DNA of 64,000 nucleotides from Bacillota bacterium (GTDB taxonomy: Bacteria > Bacillota > Clostridia > Lachnospirales > Lachnospiraceae): the NCBI GenBank assembly GCA_023436225.1, contig JAEZKA010000076.1:1-64000 (forward strand). The letters are read 5' to 3'. Of the stretch, positions 1 through 8,353 are shown in pieces. The translations under genes were made by a program, and so were the position numbers. The notes beneath the pieces were generated by a model. The model did not search any database. It saw only the letters and a program-made list of their open reading frames with translations, and was not told the origin of the DNA. How positions within the stretch are numbered: the first letter of the stretch is position 1; each line of letters opens with the position of its first letter.

Positions 1-92
1 CGGCAACCGAGTGGGAACGTGTCTCTGTTGGATTGATAGTCACGCGCTATTTTTGTAAATCTAAATATGTGATAAACATCACTAACGTAAAA

Positions 93-122
93 GGGGCGCC
101 GCACATTTAGTGCGACAGCCCC
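93..122. terminator. Hairpin terminator, usable on either strand
   Basis: A GC-rich inverted repeat (GGGGC...GCACATTTAGTGC...GCCCC) is followed by short T-rich tracts on both sides. It lies about 140 bases beyond the end of the membrane-protein gene at 261-794 and may also serve a gene outside the window. Nothing else is recognised in bases 1-260. Confidence 0.5.
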
Positions 123-260
123 GTTTACTGTTTATTGGAATTAATTAAAAACCACAGACATAGGTCGATGTGTCGCAGACCAGATATTGGCGATTTACGC
201 ATTAATAATTATGATATCATAGGACTTAATTTCATAGTCATTCCTACAAGGTATTTCTAA

Positions 261-794
261 TTATAATGTAAGCTTATTGCGAATTCTTCCCCATATATAG
301 CTTTGAAAATAACGATAAGCCATATCATAAACAAACAATACTGCCTGACCTGCCAACAGCATAACGACGATAATCATTGGATTAATCTCTCCCTGGTAAA
401 TCAGCTTCGGGAGAAACAATACCATCGGTATATACATTACATTAAAGGTAATATATTTTATCAGCCAGTAAAGCTTCGCTCTGCTCCTGTTACCCTTCAG
501 GTTAGCAAGACGGTCAAAGGAGTATTCAATCACGAGAATGTAAAAGCCCATGACCGCAAAGGTGATACAATAAAGCTTATTTGGTGCCAAGATAAGTCCT
601 AAGAGAATAGCACCAAGATAAAAACCGGTTCCATAACGGATATTACTTTCCCGAACTGCTATTCCCACTCCGTAAGAAGCAGCTCCTAAAAGAAATAAAG
701 TATTGAATTCTATGATACCGCTTAAAGCAATGAGTAACACGGTTACTGCCAGCAGTAATCCGAGAAATGCCATCTTCTTCGCATTTAGCAGCAT
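261..794 (-). CDS. Small multi-pass membrane protein, function unknown
   Basis: A 177-residue hydrophobic protein with about five predicted membrane segments and short basic loops (for example the LKGNRSRAK region). I do not recognise a named family. The start at 794 is chosen because GGAGGAG lies about 8 bases upstream; a longer reading from 818 has no comparable site. The start overlaps the 3' end of the upstream J-domain gene by 10 bases, so the two are probably translationally coupled. It is the last gene of a three-gene minus-strand operon (DUF5685, J-domain, this gene), which suggests a membrane partner or anchor for the J protein. That role is inference. Confidence 0.7.
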   Translation of the reverse strand: MLLNAKKMAFLGLLLAVTVLLIALSGIIEFNTLFLLGAASYGVGIAVRESNIRYGTGFYLGAILLGLILAPNKLYCITFAVMGFYILVIEYSFDRLANLKGNRSRAKLYWLIKYITFNVMYIPMVLFLPKLIYQGEINPMIIVVMLLAGQAVLFVYDMAYRYFQSYIWGRIRNKLTL

Positions 795-1414
795 GAAATC
801 AAATCTCCTCCCATACATTCACATAAGGAATCCGCACACCATAAATCACAGCACAGATTACCAGCATTGTAACCGCCGCCGGTACTGTTATAACGGGTAC
901 TGCTATATCTTTGGTTCTGCCATTGAAGCTGATTAAAAAAATTAGTATATTCCGGATTGTTCGGCTCCATATTCATAGCCTGAGAAATATGTTCATTTGC
1001 CATAACATTGTTCCCAATTCCGGCATTTGCAATTGCACTGTAATAATACCATCTGGCTGTATGATTGGGTATTCCGGACAATACATTCAAGGCTTCCCGA
1101 TATCGACGGGCATTCAGATAATTTGCTGCCGCATTCATCTGGGCATTATCACCGCCTGAGCTGCTGCTATAACTGGTCTGACCATAGTTAGAATACCCTG
1201 AATTATATGGATTGCTGCCGTTCTCCCGCTCCTTCATGATCTGATCATAGGCTTCCTGAACTTCCTTGAACTTCTCCTCAGCTAGCTCGGCCAGCGGATT
1301 ACCCGCATAGGAATCCGGATGATATTTCCGACTTAACTCTCGATAAGCCTTCTTAATTTCCTCATTCGATGCACTGGGTGATACTTCAAGTATCTTATAG
1401 GGATTCGTTATCAT
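785..1414 (-). CDS. J-domain (DnaJ-like) protein with Cys-rich tail
   Basis: The 209-residue product has an N-terminal J domain (about residues 4-65) with the HPD tripeptide in YHPDSYAG, which in this family stimulates Hsp70 ATPase. The central region is Gly/Ser/Tyr/Asn-rich, followed by a short TPR-like helical segment (about 90-160). The C-terminal tail is unusually cysteine-rich (LCCDLWCADSLCECMGG and a final SCC). The zinc-finger and substrate-binding domains of full DnaJ are absent, so this is a type III J protein. AGGAAGG precedes the start. It overlaps the upstream DUF5685 gene by 20 bases and the downstream membrane-protein gene by 10, indicating a tightly coupled operon. The role of the Cys tail (metal binding or redox) is inference. 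Confidence 0.85.
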   Translation of the reverse strand: MITNPYKILEVSPSASNEEIKKAYRELSRKYHPDSYAGNPLAELAEEKFKEVQEAYDQIMKERENGSNPYNSGYSNYGQTSYSSSSGGDNAQMNAAANYLNARRYREALNVLSGIPNHTARWYYYSAIANAGIGNNVMANEHISQAMNMEPNNPEYTNFFNQLQWQNQRYSSTRYNSTGGGYNAGNLCCDLWCADSLCECMGGDLISCC

Positions 1415-2252
1415 GTTCTTGTTCCTTCCTTATACTTCTCTCTTTTTGTATTTTGTCAAATCTAGTCCATACTCCGTCATAAAGAATATTACGAAGTATA
1501 TCGATATCCAGCAGACAGGGAAGCTTCTCAAATTCCTTCGTACACTGCGCCATCATCATAGTTAGCATACTCTTACAATCCTCATCGATGGATGCTTTTC
1601 CTTTATCCGATAAAAAAGGATTGTAGCTGTTATGCTTTCTATCCTTCTCTATATCATCGTATGCATCCAGAATGTAGATATACTTACCAAGGTAAAACCC
1701 TATCCTTCGAAGGCTTTCTTCCCATCTGTCCTCAAAATAAACGAATAGCTCTGCCATTAATTCTCCAAAGCATCGGGAAACCAAATCGATATTCGTCTCT
1801 CCCCGACTCTCACAATCATGAAGCTGTCTAAGACTCTCTTGAATTGCCTTACATTGTCTCGGATATTGGTTGTTGATTCTCTTATAATACCTTTTAAGTG
1901 CGCTTGCCCCTGCCAATCCGGCAACATTCTTCTCATCCTGCCAGTCATCCATCAGGTGATGGTAGGTCAGGGCTATGTTCATATCTGCCACGTAGTACGT
2001 AATCTCATTTACTAAGGAGTCATGTTTTTTCACCGGATGAACAATACATCGGTTTTGAAGCTTTGTCGTCTCACTCTCATATAGCGAGGTTAATAACAAG
2101 ATCAGAAAGGTCATATCATAGGATAATGTCATCTGTCCAAATCGTCCATACTTATCCTTTAAGGTCTTACATAAGCCGCAATAATATGCTTTATACTTAT
2201 AAAAATCCTTCATTTTCAGTTCGGGCTTATATACGTTGACATATCCAAACAT
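1395..2252 (-). CDS. DUF5685 family protein
   Basis: A 285-residue soluble, helical protein. The N-terminus has the family's characteristic opening (MFGYVNVYKPELK, then YYCGLCKTLKDKYG) with a CGLC motif near residue 30, followed by conserved acidic/histidine positions such as HHLMDDWQDEK and DAYDDIEKDRK. The last motif resembles the Asp-rich helices of isoprenoid-synthase folds, but enzymatic function has not been assigned to the family as far as I know. A GGAGGAG site precedes the ATG. It is the first gene of the operon that continues with a J-domain protein and a membrane protein. The Cys and Asp/His pattern suggests metal binding; this is inference. Confidence 0.8.
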   Translation of the reverse strand: MFGYVNVYKPELKMKDFYKYKAYYCGLCKTLKDKYGRFGQMTLSYDMTFLILLLTSLYESETTKLQNRCIVHPVKKHDSLVNEITYYVADMNIALTYHHLMDDWQDEKNVAGLAGASALKRYYKRINNQYPRQCKAIQESLRQLHDCESRGETNIDLVSRCFGELMAELFVYFEDRWEESLRRIGFYLGKYIYILDAYDDIEKDRKHNSYNPFLSDKGKASIDEDCKSMLTMMMAQCTKEFEKLPCLLDIDILRNILYDGVWTRFDKIQKERSIRKEQEHDNESL

Positions 2253-2506
2253 AGCTCCTCCATACGGTAACCACTGTGCAGAAAGCTTCCGTAAACCTAT
2301 ATATTATGGCTAGAGAGTCAAAAGACTTACAAGTAACTTGTATTCGACAATTTAAACATCTCTATCCAGATTTTATCGTGATACAGAATTTAATTTCTTA
2401 CAATTTTATTAGTATAGCATAGATTTTTCATAAGTAAAATGGTTCTGGTGAAAGTCACAGAAATTTAATAAATCATTTATAAATCTATATTTTATTTAAT
2501 TGAACT

Positions 2507-3097
2507 CTAAGCTTTTCTCTTTACCCATAGAAATCCAAAGGCGGCACCACATAAACCACCGGCGATATGGGCAGCATGTGCTATCCCGTCAGAGGCACCC
2601 AGACTATCCGTAAGCTCTCCTCCCAGATATACAATTACAACTAGAATTAATGTTAAAGGTATCTTACCATTCTGCATCCCTGCAGCCGAAGACAATACAA
2701 TCATCATGAAGACAATACCACTGGCACCAAGAAGAGCTGCATTCGGATAGAATACCATGTAAATCAGACCGGATATGACTGCTGTTACTGCAAACATTTT
2801 TAACAATGCTTTAGAACCATACTTTTCCTCCAGTAATGGCCCCAACACAAGAAATAAAACCATATTTCCGGCATAATGACCCCAATCTGCATGTCCCAGA
2901 ACATGGCCGAATAATCTAACATAAGTAAGCGGATCCGTAAGTGAGGATGGATAGGTGCAAAAAAGCAGGGTTGTAGATACATTATTCGTTGCATATCCAA
3001 GCAACACGGCAAGGAAGGACAGAAATGCAAAGGTTAATGTTACCGGAGAATTATATTGTATAATTCCAAGGGATTTGGTAGTAGTTCTCTTTTTCAT
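2507..3097 (-). CDS. Rhomboid family intramembrane serine protease
   Basis: The 196-residue protein has about six membrane segments. It carries the rhomboid catalytic dyad: Ser126 in GASG (residues 124-127) and a His in HAAHIAGG (174-181, most likely His177). The loop-1/TM2 signature appears as HADWGHYAGNM near residues 69-79. Rhomboids cleave membrane-spanning substrates within the bilayer; the substrate here is unknown. The start is set at ATG 3097, preceded by AAGAGG, rather than at the GTG at 3112, which lacks a site. No cytosolic extension or zinc-finger domain is present. It appears to be a single-gene unit. Confidence 0.9.
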   Translation of the reverse strand: MKKRTTTKSLGIIQYNSPVTLTFAFLSFLAVLLGYATNNVSTTLLFCTYPSSLTDPLTYVRLFGHVLGHADWGHYAGNMVLFLVLGPLLEEKYGSKALLKMFAVTAVISGLIYMVFYPNAALLGASGIVFMMIVLSSAAGMQNGKIPLTLILVVIVYLGGELTDSLGASDGIAHAAHIAGGLCGAAFGFLWVKRKA

Positions 3098-3285
3098 TGT
3101 TTTCCTCTTCACGAAATTTATTTGTTATTTAGAATAGCTGAAACAATAAGTAACCATTACTTATTATACCATTATTTCGCTGGTGATACGAATATTTTTG
3201 TTGATTTATTTAAGAAGAGCAGCATCTAAAGGAACATAATGTTCATCGGTACATTTTGGTTCATGCTACCGGGTAGAATCAGAAG

Positions 3286-3367
3286 AGGATGCTCCAAAAG
3301 CAATCATATACATTCTCCGTAGGGATATGAACCACGAAGTATAATAAATTTAGCTTTGAAGCATCCT
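3286..3367. repeat. Long imperfect inverted repeat between genes
   Basis: Arms AGGATGCTcCAAaAGC and GCTTTGaAGCATCCT flank about 50 bases. The arms can pair over 15 positions with two mismatches. There is no clear U-tract on either side, so a simple terminator is not certain. It lies between the rhomboid gene and the end of the MFS gene at 3390. Nothing else is recognised in 3098-3389. Confidence 0.5.
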
Positions 3368-3389
3368 TAAATAACATTACCGTATTCTT

Positions 3390-4601
3390 CTATTGATTGA
3401 TCATTATCTGTGATTCCTTCATCTTCAAGGTAAAGGGTACCTCAAGTATCGTAGCTGCAACAATAATCAGCATCGGGAGTCGAACGGAACCGGAGGCTTT
3501 GCCTATCGCTTCGAACAATACGACAAATAAAGAGCCCGATATCTGTCCCATGAGCAGAATAAGTCCGAAGGAGGTTCCCTCCTTCACCGGGTAAGCCACC
3601 TCAGCACCATGCTGGAAGAGAATCGGTGCTACCCCCATGACCGTAAAGCCTGCAATAGCAGACACCAAAGTAACAACCATAACTCCATTCAGATAGGTTA
3701 GCCCAAGATAGAGGGGAACCAACAGAGCGATTGCGGTGATAAATAGCGGCGTTCTGCGACGAAGCTTATCCGAGATAATCGGCAGTATTACTGCCCCCAG
3801 CACACCGGCTATCACGAATACGGCTCCAACCAATCCTGCTTCTTCCATGGTCATTCCTCGAGGTTTTAGAATGGGTTCAATTAAGGTAAGTAAGGTATTA
3901 AAAATACCCATGGATATGAATACAATTACCAATACATAGATGAAGTTCCGATTTCGGAATAGCTTCAGCATGGATGTAATACTGATATCCTCTTTGATTG
4001 CCTCCGGTCCGGGAGGTGTCGCAGGATGTTCCCTTGTAAATGCGATTGCAATGACACAACAGACGCAACCTATGACCGCATATATCTGATATACTGTAGG
4101 AATTCCGTTCTTCTGCGCCAGGATCGGTGACACTACCATAGCAGCTACAAATCCGAGGTACTGCGCCATTGTGAGTATTCCCGAAGCAATAGAACGCTCA
4201 TTGACCGGGAACCAATTAGCTGGCACCTTGGTTGAGATATTAAGTAAGAAGGGCTGCCCGACAGCGATTAAGAATTGGCAAAGTAGAGCAATCATATAAT
4301 GATCGGCAAACAACATCCTAAAGATACCAAATATCGCTGTAATGATGGCTCCGATGGTTAAAGAATGTCTAAACCCGAATTTATCGATTACCCAGGAAGC
4401 CGGGAGTGTGAAGATAATATACATTATCATATAACACGTACTAAACATAGATATTTCCAAGCTTCCAACTCCATAGTACTGCTCTGCCATACTTGAAATT
4501 GGTGCTAAGGTCAGCCAGAACATCTCAGTACAAAGTATCATCGGGACAATGGCTGCAAGTATAACCCATCGATATCGAAAAACCCTGTATCGCTCTTCCA
4601 C
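3390..4601 (-). CDS. MFS transporter, FLVCR-like subfamily
   Basis: A 403-residue permease with 12 predicted membrane helices and a central cytoplasmic loop (about residues 185-210, REHPATPPGPEAIKED). A loop with DKFGFRHS near residue 72 matches the MFS motif A position. The overall sequence resembles the FLVCR-type MFS branch (vertebrate members are linked to heme and choline/ethanolamine transport), but bacterial substrates are not established. It is the last gene of a minus-strand operon, 26 bases after the class II aldolase and behind the class III aminotransferase. The likely role is import of the compound that these enzymes degrade (inference from context). Confidence 0.8.
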   Translation of the reverse strand: MEERYRVFRYRWVILAAIVPMILCTEMFWLTLAPISSMAEQYYGVGSLEISMFSTCYMIMYIIFTLPASWVIDKFGFRHSLTIGAIITAIFGIFRMLFADHYMIALLCQFLIAVGQPFLLNISTKVPANWFPVNERSIASGILTMAQYLGFVAAMVVSPILAQKNGIPTVYQIYAVIGCVCCVIAIAFTREHPATPPGPEAIKEDISITSMLKLFRNRNFIYVLVIVFISMGIFNTLLTLIEPILKPRGMTMEEAGLVGAVFVIAGVLGAVILPIISDKLRRRTPLFITAIALLVPLYLGLTYLNGVMVVTLVSAIAGFTVMGVAPILFQHGAEVAYPVKEGTSFGLILLMGQISGSLFVVLFEAIGKASGSVRLPMLIIVAATILEVPFTLKMKESQIMINQ

Positions 4602-4627
4602 CTTTACGATCCCCCTGTTTTTATGAC

Positions 4628-5800
4628 TTATGTTTCCCTAGCCTTTTTTGCATAGCTCTTTTTATATACGAAATGCATCAATTTACAATCAAAGCTGCTG
4701 AGTGCCTTACCACCTCCAAGGAGCCAGGCGCCAATCTGTGTCTTCGCATTCTTCTCCATCACGATATGAACTGCCTGAAGATCCGATTCACTGGCTGCAC
4801 AGCAGAGCGCTCCTGCCCCCGGCAGCAGTACTCCGTATCGTCCCCTCAATGCTTCTTCTACCGAACCTGGTTCCAGTAACTTTGCATATCTGGCACTAGT
4901 CCCAACCAATTGGGCAAAATCATCGAGCAACGGCTTCAGCTTGCTACCGGTCATAGAAAGTGCTACCAATGCCATATCTAAATCCTGGTCAATGTAGTTG
5001 ATATCCGGTCTTTTTTCATAAATTCTTCGATGAAGCTCCATTTCCACTGGTAGGGTATCAGAAAAACGGTATTCCTTTGCATCTGGACCTTCTAGTATAA
5101 ACCCGCGCTCAGTCCGATGACTTCCTTTGATAGCAAACGGCTTCTTCGGTAAGCTTACATCCTGTTTGGTATTTGAGGAAACATAGTATTGATACAGTCC
5201 CTCCTCATCAAAAGCCTTATCCTTTGAATGCACCAGATATTGGTCAACGATATATTTATGACACGCCTCCTCCAGCTGTTTCGCACAGGTAAAGGTCTCC
5301 TCGTAATCCTTACCGAAGCATACCGCACCATGGTGAGCCATAATTACTGCATGGGAGGAGCTGCCCTGCACGGCTTGCTCAACACCCTTTCTAAGCTTTG
5401 CCGTACCGGGTAAACCGTATTCTGCAATCCTCACCTCATCCCCCAAGAGGGGATACCCTTTGACAGAAATACTATTAAGACCGGAGGCACTAAGAACCGA
5501 GGCATATTTCTGGTGGGTATGTATTACAAAATTCGTTTCGGGATACATTTGATAGAGCAGGGCATGAAGTTTCTTCTCAGAGGAGGGCTTAATATCTCCT
5601 TCGTAGGAGCAATCCTCCACCTTACAGCGAACAATTTCCTCAGGTTTTAACGTCTCATAAGGCCTTCCGCTCGGTGTTATCACAAAAGTATCCTTATCAA
5701 CTCGACAGCTTACGTTACCCCAGGTTCTTGCAATTAAACCGCTTTCCACGAGCTTAAGACCTGCATTTACTACTGTTTGCCTTGCTAGCTCTTCCTGCAT
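4628..5800 (-). CDS. Class II aldolase/adducin protein, two-domain
   Basis: The 390-residue product has an N-terminal class II aldolase domain (about residues 1-205). It shows the Zn-ligand pattern HTHQKYASV, a later MAHHGAVC, and the substrate-phosphate motif TPSGRPYE. This matches fuculose/rhamnulose-phosphate aldolase-like enzymes that cleave a phospho-ketose to dihydroxyacetone phosphate plus an aldehyde. The second half (about 230-390) looks like a degenerate second copy of the fold, with LLPGAGALCCAASESD in place of the metal site; this tandem is longer than the usual 210-230-residue aldolase. The start at 5800 is chosen for AAGGGGCGG upstream; the longer frame to 5839 has no site. It lies between aminotransferase and transporter genes. 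Substrate unknown. Confidence 0.85.
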   Translation of the reverse strand: MQEELARQTVVNAGLKLVESGLIARTWGNVSCRVDKDTFVITPSGRPYETLKPEEIVRCKVEDCSYEGDIKPSSEKKLHALLYQMYPETNFVIHTHQKYASVLSASGLNSISVKGYPLLGDEVRIAEYGLPGTAKLRKGVEQAVQGSSSHAVIMAHHGAVCFGKDYEETFTCAKQLEEACHKYIVDQYLVHSKDKAFDEEGLYQYYVSSNTKQDVSLPKKPFAIKGSHRTERGFILEGPDAKEYRFSDTLPVEMELHRRIYEKRPDINYIDQDLDMALVALSMTGSKLKPLLDDFAQLVGTSARYAKLLEPGSVEEALRGRYGVLLPGAGALCCAASESDLQAVHIVMEKNAKTQIGAWLLGGGKALSSFDCKLMHFVYKKSYAKKARET

Positions 5801-5906
5801 ATATTCCGCCCCTTTCCATTTGAATAAAATCAGTATCAATAATATATATCAATGTGCAAATTGCACGATACCATATTTAAAATGGATTTGATACTCTATT
5901 CAGACA

Positions 5907-7382
5907 TTATTGTTGCACTGTAATATTCTGAAATACTCTTTCAAAGCGAAGTAATGCATCGTCAATCATCTCTTCGGTATATGCCGCACTCGTATAAAGT
6001 CTGCTTCCTGCCAGGGTAACAAGACCTTCTGCCATATATGCCGCGCCCATATGTTCCATCTCTTTCTTTCTCTTACTTGTTTCCTTTAACACCTTCGGTA
6101 TCGTCCAGGGCTTTGACCAGTTGATCGAGAAATGCATGGTTCCTACTGTTTCAAGATGACAGATGGACCCCTGATTAAAGGCAACAAAGGGAAGGTTGTA
6201 TTTATGGATCAATGCCTGCAGACCTGCGTTAAGACGATCGCCCATTCGCCCAGCCACCTGAGCAGCATTGGTTCTCTCAATCTCAGATAGGGTATGATAA
6301 CCCGCTACACAGCTAATCGGGGTTGCAGCCATGGTACCGCCTATTAACGCTTTTTTATGCTTGTCACCGGTCTGTATTCCGGCAGCCAGATACTTCATAT
6401 ATTCCTTCTTTCCGCCAAGGCCGCCTGCACCTGGGTATCCGCCAGCGATTACCTTACCAAATACAGTCAAATCCGGTGATACCCCAAAGTAGCCCTGGGC
6501 ACCTGCCATACCGATACGGAATGCCGTAACTACTTCGTCGAAGATGAATAATGCACCATACTTCTTACAAAGAGCTTCCACACCCTTATTAAAATCCATG
6601 TCAACAACTCTGGTTCCGCTTTCAGGACCGATTGGTTCAATGATAACCGCTGCAGTACCTCCATGGAGACTGTTTCTTCTAAGCTTTCGCTCCAAATCCT
6701 TTAAGTCGTTCGGGAAGAATTCCTGTGTATGCTTAAAGATAAAATGAGGAACACCGTGGGCTTGTGTCCATTTTGATCCCGGAATACGTATTCCAAAGGC
6801 CAATTGATCACTCCAGCCGTGATAGGCTCCTCCCATCTTTATGACATTCTTTTTCCCTGTTGCCAATCTTGCAACGCGGATTGCAGCCATACAAGCCTCA
6901 GTTCCCGAGCCAAGCATACGAAACATCTCAACTGATGGAATATTATCCGAGATCAGCTTCGCCAATTTATATTCATATTCATGGAACAGTCCCGTGGACG
7001 GACCGCAATCCTTCAATAATTCAATTACCTTGTCACGAACATATTCCGGATTACTTCCCAGAACCGTAGGACCTCCTGCTTGTAGAAAATCGTAATAACG
7101 ATTTCCGTCAATATCATATAGATAAGGTCCCTCCGCTTTGGTAAATACAAGTGGGAAAGGATAATTGAAGGCCAGATTATGCTGAACACCTCCGGGTATA
7201 AGCTGCTTCGCTTCCGTAATCATCGCTTTGGATTTCGCGCATTTCTTATCGAAATATTCCTTTTCGTAAGCTGCCAGAGCCTCCGGCTTAATGGTTGAGA
7301 TAGGCTTAGCAATGAGTTCATTCAATTCCCGATTGATTTTTTCAGCCTCGGGATAATTAGAAATTGCATATCTGTTATCCAT
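5907..7382 (-). CDS. Class III PLP aminotransferase (GSA-aminomutase-like)
   Basis: The 491-residue enzyme belongs to PLP fold type I, class III. The FIFDEVVTAFR motif (Asp282, pyridine nitrogen) and FGKVIAGGYPG (Lys310, Schiff base) are in the expected order, and GSGTEA near residue 158 matches the phosphate-cup motif. It resembles glutamate-1-semialdehyde aminomutase, but the roughly 50-residue N-terminal extension, the catabolic neighbours and the absence of heme genes argue against a hemL role. AAGGAGG precedes the ATG. It is the first gene of the aminotransferase-aldolase-MFS operon, with a TTGACA-16-TATAAT promoter and a downstream palindrome. The likely role is deamination of an amino-alcohol or amino-sugar substrate (inference). 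Confidence 0.85.
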   Translation of the reverse strand: MDNRYAISNYPEAEKINRELNELIAKPISTIKPEALAAYEKEYFDKKCAKSKAMITEAKQLIPGGVQHNLAFNYPFPLVFTKAEGPYLYDIDGNRYYDFLQAGGPTVLGSNPEYVRDKVIELLKDCGPSTGLFHEYEYKLAKLISDNIPSVEMFRMLGSGTEACMAAIRVARLATGKKNVIKMGGAYHGWSDQLAFGIRIPGSKWTQAHGVPHFIFKHTQEFFPNDLKDLERKLRRNSLHGGTAAVIIEPIGPESGTRVVDMDFNKGVEALCKKYGALFIFDEVVTAFRIGMAGAQGYFGVSPDLTVFGKVIAGGYPGAGGLGGKKEYMKYLAAGIQTGDKHKKALIGGTMAATPISCVAGYHTLSEIERTNAAQVAGRMGDRLNAGLQALIHKYNLPFVAFNQGSICHLETVGTMHFSINWSKPWTIPKVLKETSKRKKEMEHMGAAYMAEGLVTLAGSRLYTSAAYTEEMIDDALLRFERVFQNITVQQ

Positions 7383-7414
7383 TCTATATCCTCCTTAATA
7401 ATAGCATTAACAAA

Positions 7415-7430
7415 ATGAGTCACTGCTCAC
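7415..7430. promoter_or_regulatory. Candidate TetR operator, aminotransferase side
   Basis: ATGAGTCACTGCTCAC is a near-palindrome that matches the reverse complement of the palindrome at 7561-7576 at 13 of 16 positions. It lies just downstream of the predicted transcription start of the minus-strand operon, a position suited to roadblock or exclusion repression. Confidence 0.7.
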
Positions 7431-7439
7431 TTTATAATA

Positions 7440-7467
7440 ATTATATCACCCCACCATAATATGTCAA
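7440..7467 (-). promoter_or_regulatory. Promoter of the aminotransferase operon
   Basis: On the minus strand, a consensus -35 TTGACA (7462-7467) and -10 TATAAT (7440-7445) are separated by 16 bases. They lie about 58 bases upstream of the aminotransferase start, with the candidate operator at 7415-7430 between. Confidence 0.75.
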
Positions 7468-7528
7468 TCGTAGGATGCCCTCCCAATATGAATATTTTAA
7501 CATTTTTTTCAAATTATTTGTTTCGATA

Positions 7529-7556
7529 TTGCATTTTTATCAATATATGCTAAACT
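7529..7556 (+). promoter_or_regulatory. Promoter of the tetR gene
   Basis: -35-like TTGCAT (7529-7534) and -10-like TAAACT (7551-7556) with a 16-base spacer. Predicted transcription starts near 7563, inside the palindrome at 7561-7576, which implies autoregulation. Confidence 0.55.
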
Positions 7557-7560
7557 AATA

Positions 7561-7576
7561 ATGAGTAATGACTCAT
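7561..7576. promoter_or_regulatory. Candidate TetR operator, regulator side
   Basis: ATGAGTAATGACTCAT has perfect 6-base arms (ATGAGT/ACTCAT) around AATG. It overlaps the predicted transcription start of the regulator gene and matches the second site at 7415-7430. Confidence 0.7.
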
Positions 7577-7594
7577 ATTTTAGGAGGAATCAAT

Positions 7595-8242
7595 TTGACA
7601 GAATTATTCGGCCGAATTCCGGAAGAAAAAAGGATCCGGATTATTGATGCAGCAATTAACGAATTTGCCACTTATGGTTTTGTAAATGCTAATACTAATA
7701 AAATCGCAAAAAGGGCCGGAATCAGTGTCGGTAGCCTTTTTCAATATTTTGAAAATAAAGAAGATTTATTTCTCACCATAGTAAAACACTGCGCTACCAT
7801 TATGATGGCGGCACTGGAGGATATCCTGGTCGGAGAAGAGGATATCCTAGTGAAAGTTGAGAAGCTCCTTCGAACAATACAAAAGCATTCCAGAGAAAAC
7901 CTCAATATGATACGTCTTTATAACGAGATGGCGTCCCAAAGCAATTCCAAAATCATAGGTGAGATTGTTAAGGATATGGAGACCTTAACCGCTAAGCTCT
8001 ACGCCGAACTTATTCGGAAAGCACAAAGCGAGAAGGAAGCAAGGGCGGATTGTGATCCAGGAATGTTTGCCTTTCTCCTTGATAATATCTTTATGATGCT
8101 TCAATTCTCCTATTCCTGCGATTATTACAGAGAACGTTTTAAGATATACGTTAAGGAAGATGTCTTTGAACAGGATGATTTCGTCATCGAACAAACTCTG
8201 AAATTCATAAAAGCCGCCTTCTCCCCCAAGATACCAAAATAA
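7595..8242 (+). CDS. TetR/AcrR family transcriptional regulator
   Basis: A 215-residue regulator. The N-terminal helix-turn-helix (about residues 10-60) contains TNKIAKRAGISVGSLFQYF and ENKEDLF, the TetR pattern. The all-helical C-terminal domain would bind a small inducer. The start is set at TTG 7595 because AGGAGG (7582-7587) lies 7 bases before it. An in-frame ATG at 7568 lies within the operator palindrome, has no ribosome site and would add a non-conserved leader. It is divergent from the aminotransferase operon and upstream of the kinase; paired palindromes support control of both directions. The inducer is unknown, probably the pathway substrate or an intermediate. Confidence 0.85.
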   Translation: MTELFGRIPEEKRIRIIDAAINEFATYGFVNANTNKIAKRAGISVGSLFQYFENKEDLFLTIVKHCATIMMAALEDILVGEEDILVKVEKLLRTIQKHSRENLNMIRLYNEMASQSNSKIIGEIVKDMETLTAKLYAELIRKAQSEKEARADCDPGMFAFLLDNIFMMLQFSYSCDYYRERFKIYVKEDVFEQDDFVIEQTLKFIKAAFSPKIPK

Positions 8243-8353
8243 ATATAATATTGAATCCCTATCATCCGGTAAGCTAGTTTATGAACCTGAATATTTAAAC
8301 AACGAATTCAGAGCGCATTTAAGCGTTTGTCCATCATAATCTAGGAGGCCATT

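Noticed and set aside
5907..7382. hemL (glutamate-1-semialdehyde aminomutase) assignment
   Set aside because: N-terminal extension, catabolic neighbours and TetR control do not suit heme synthesis; annotated only as GSA-like class III.
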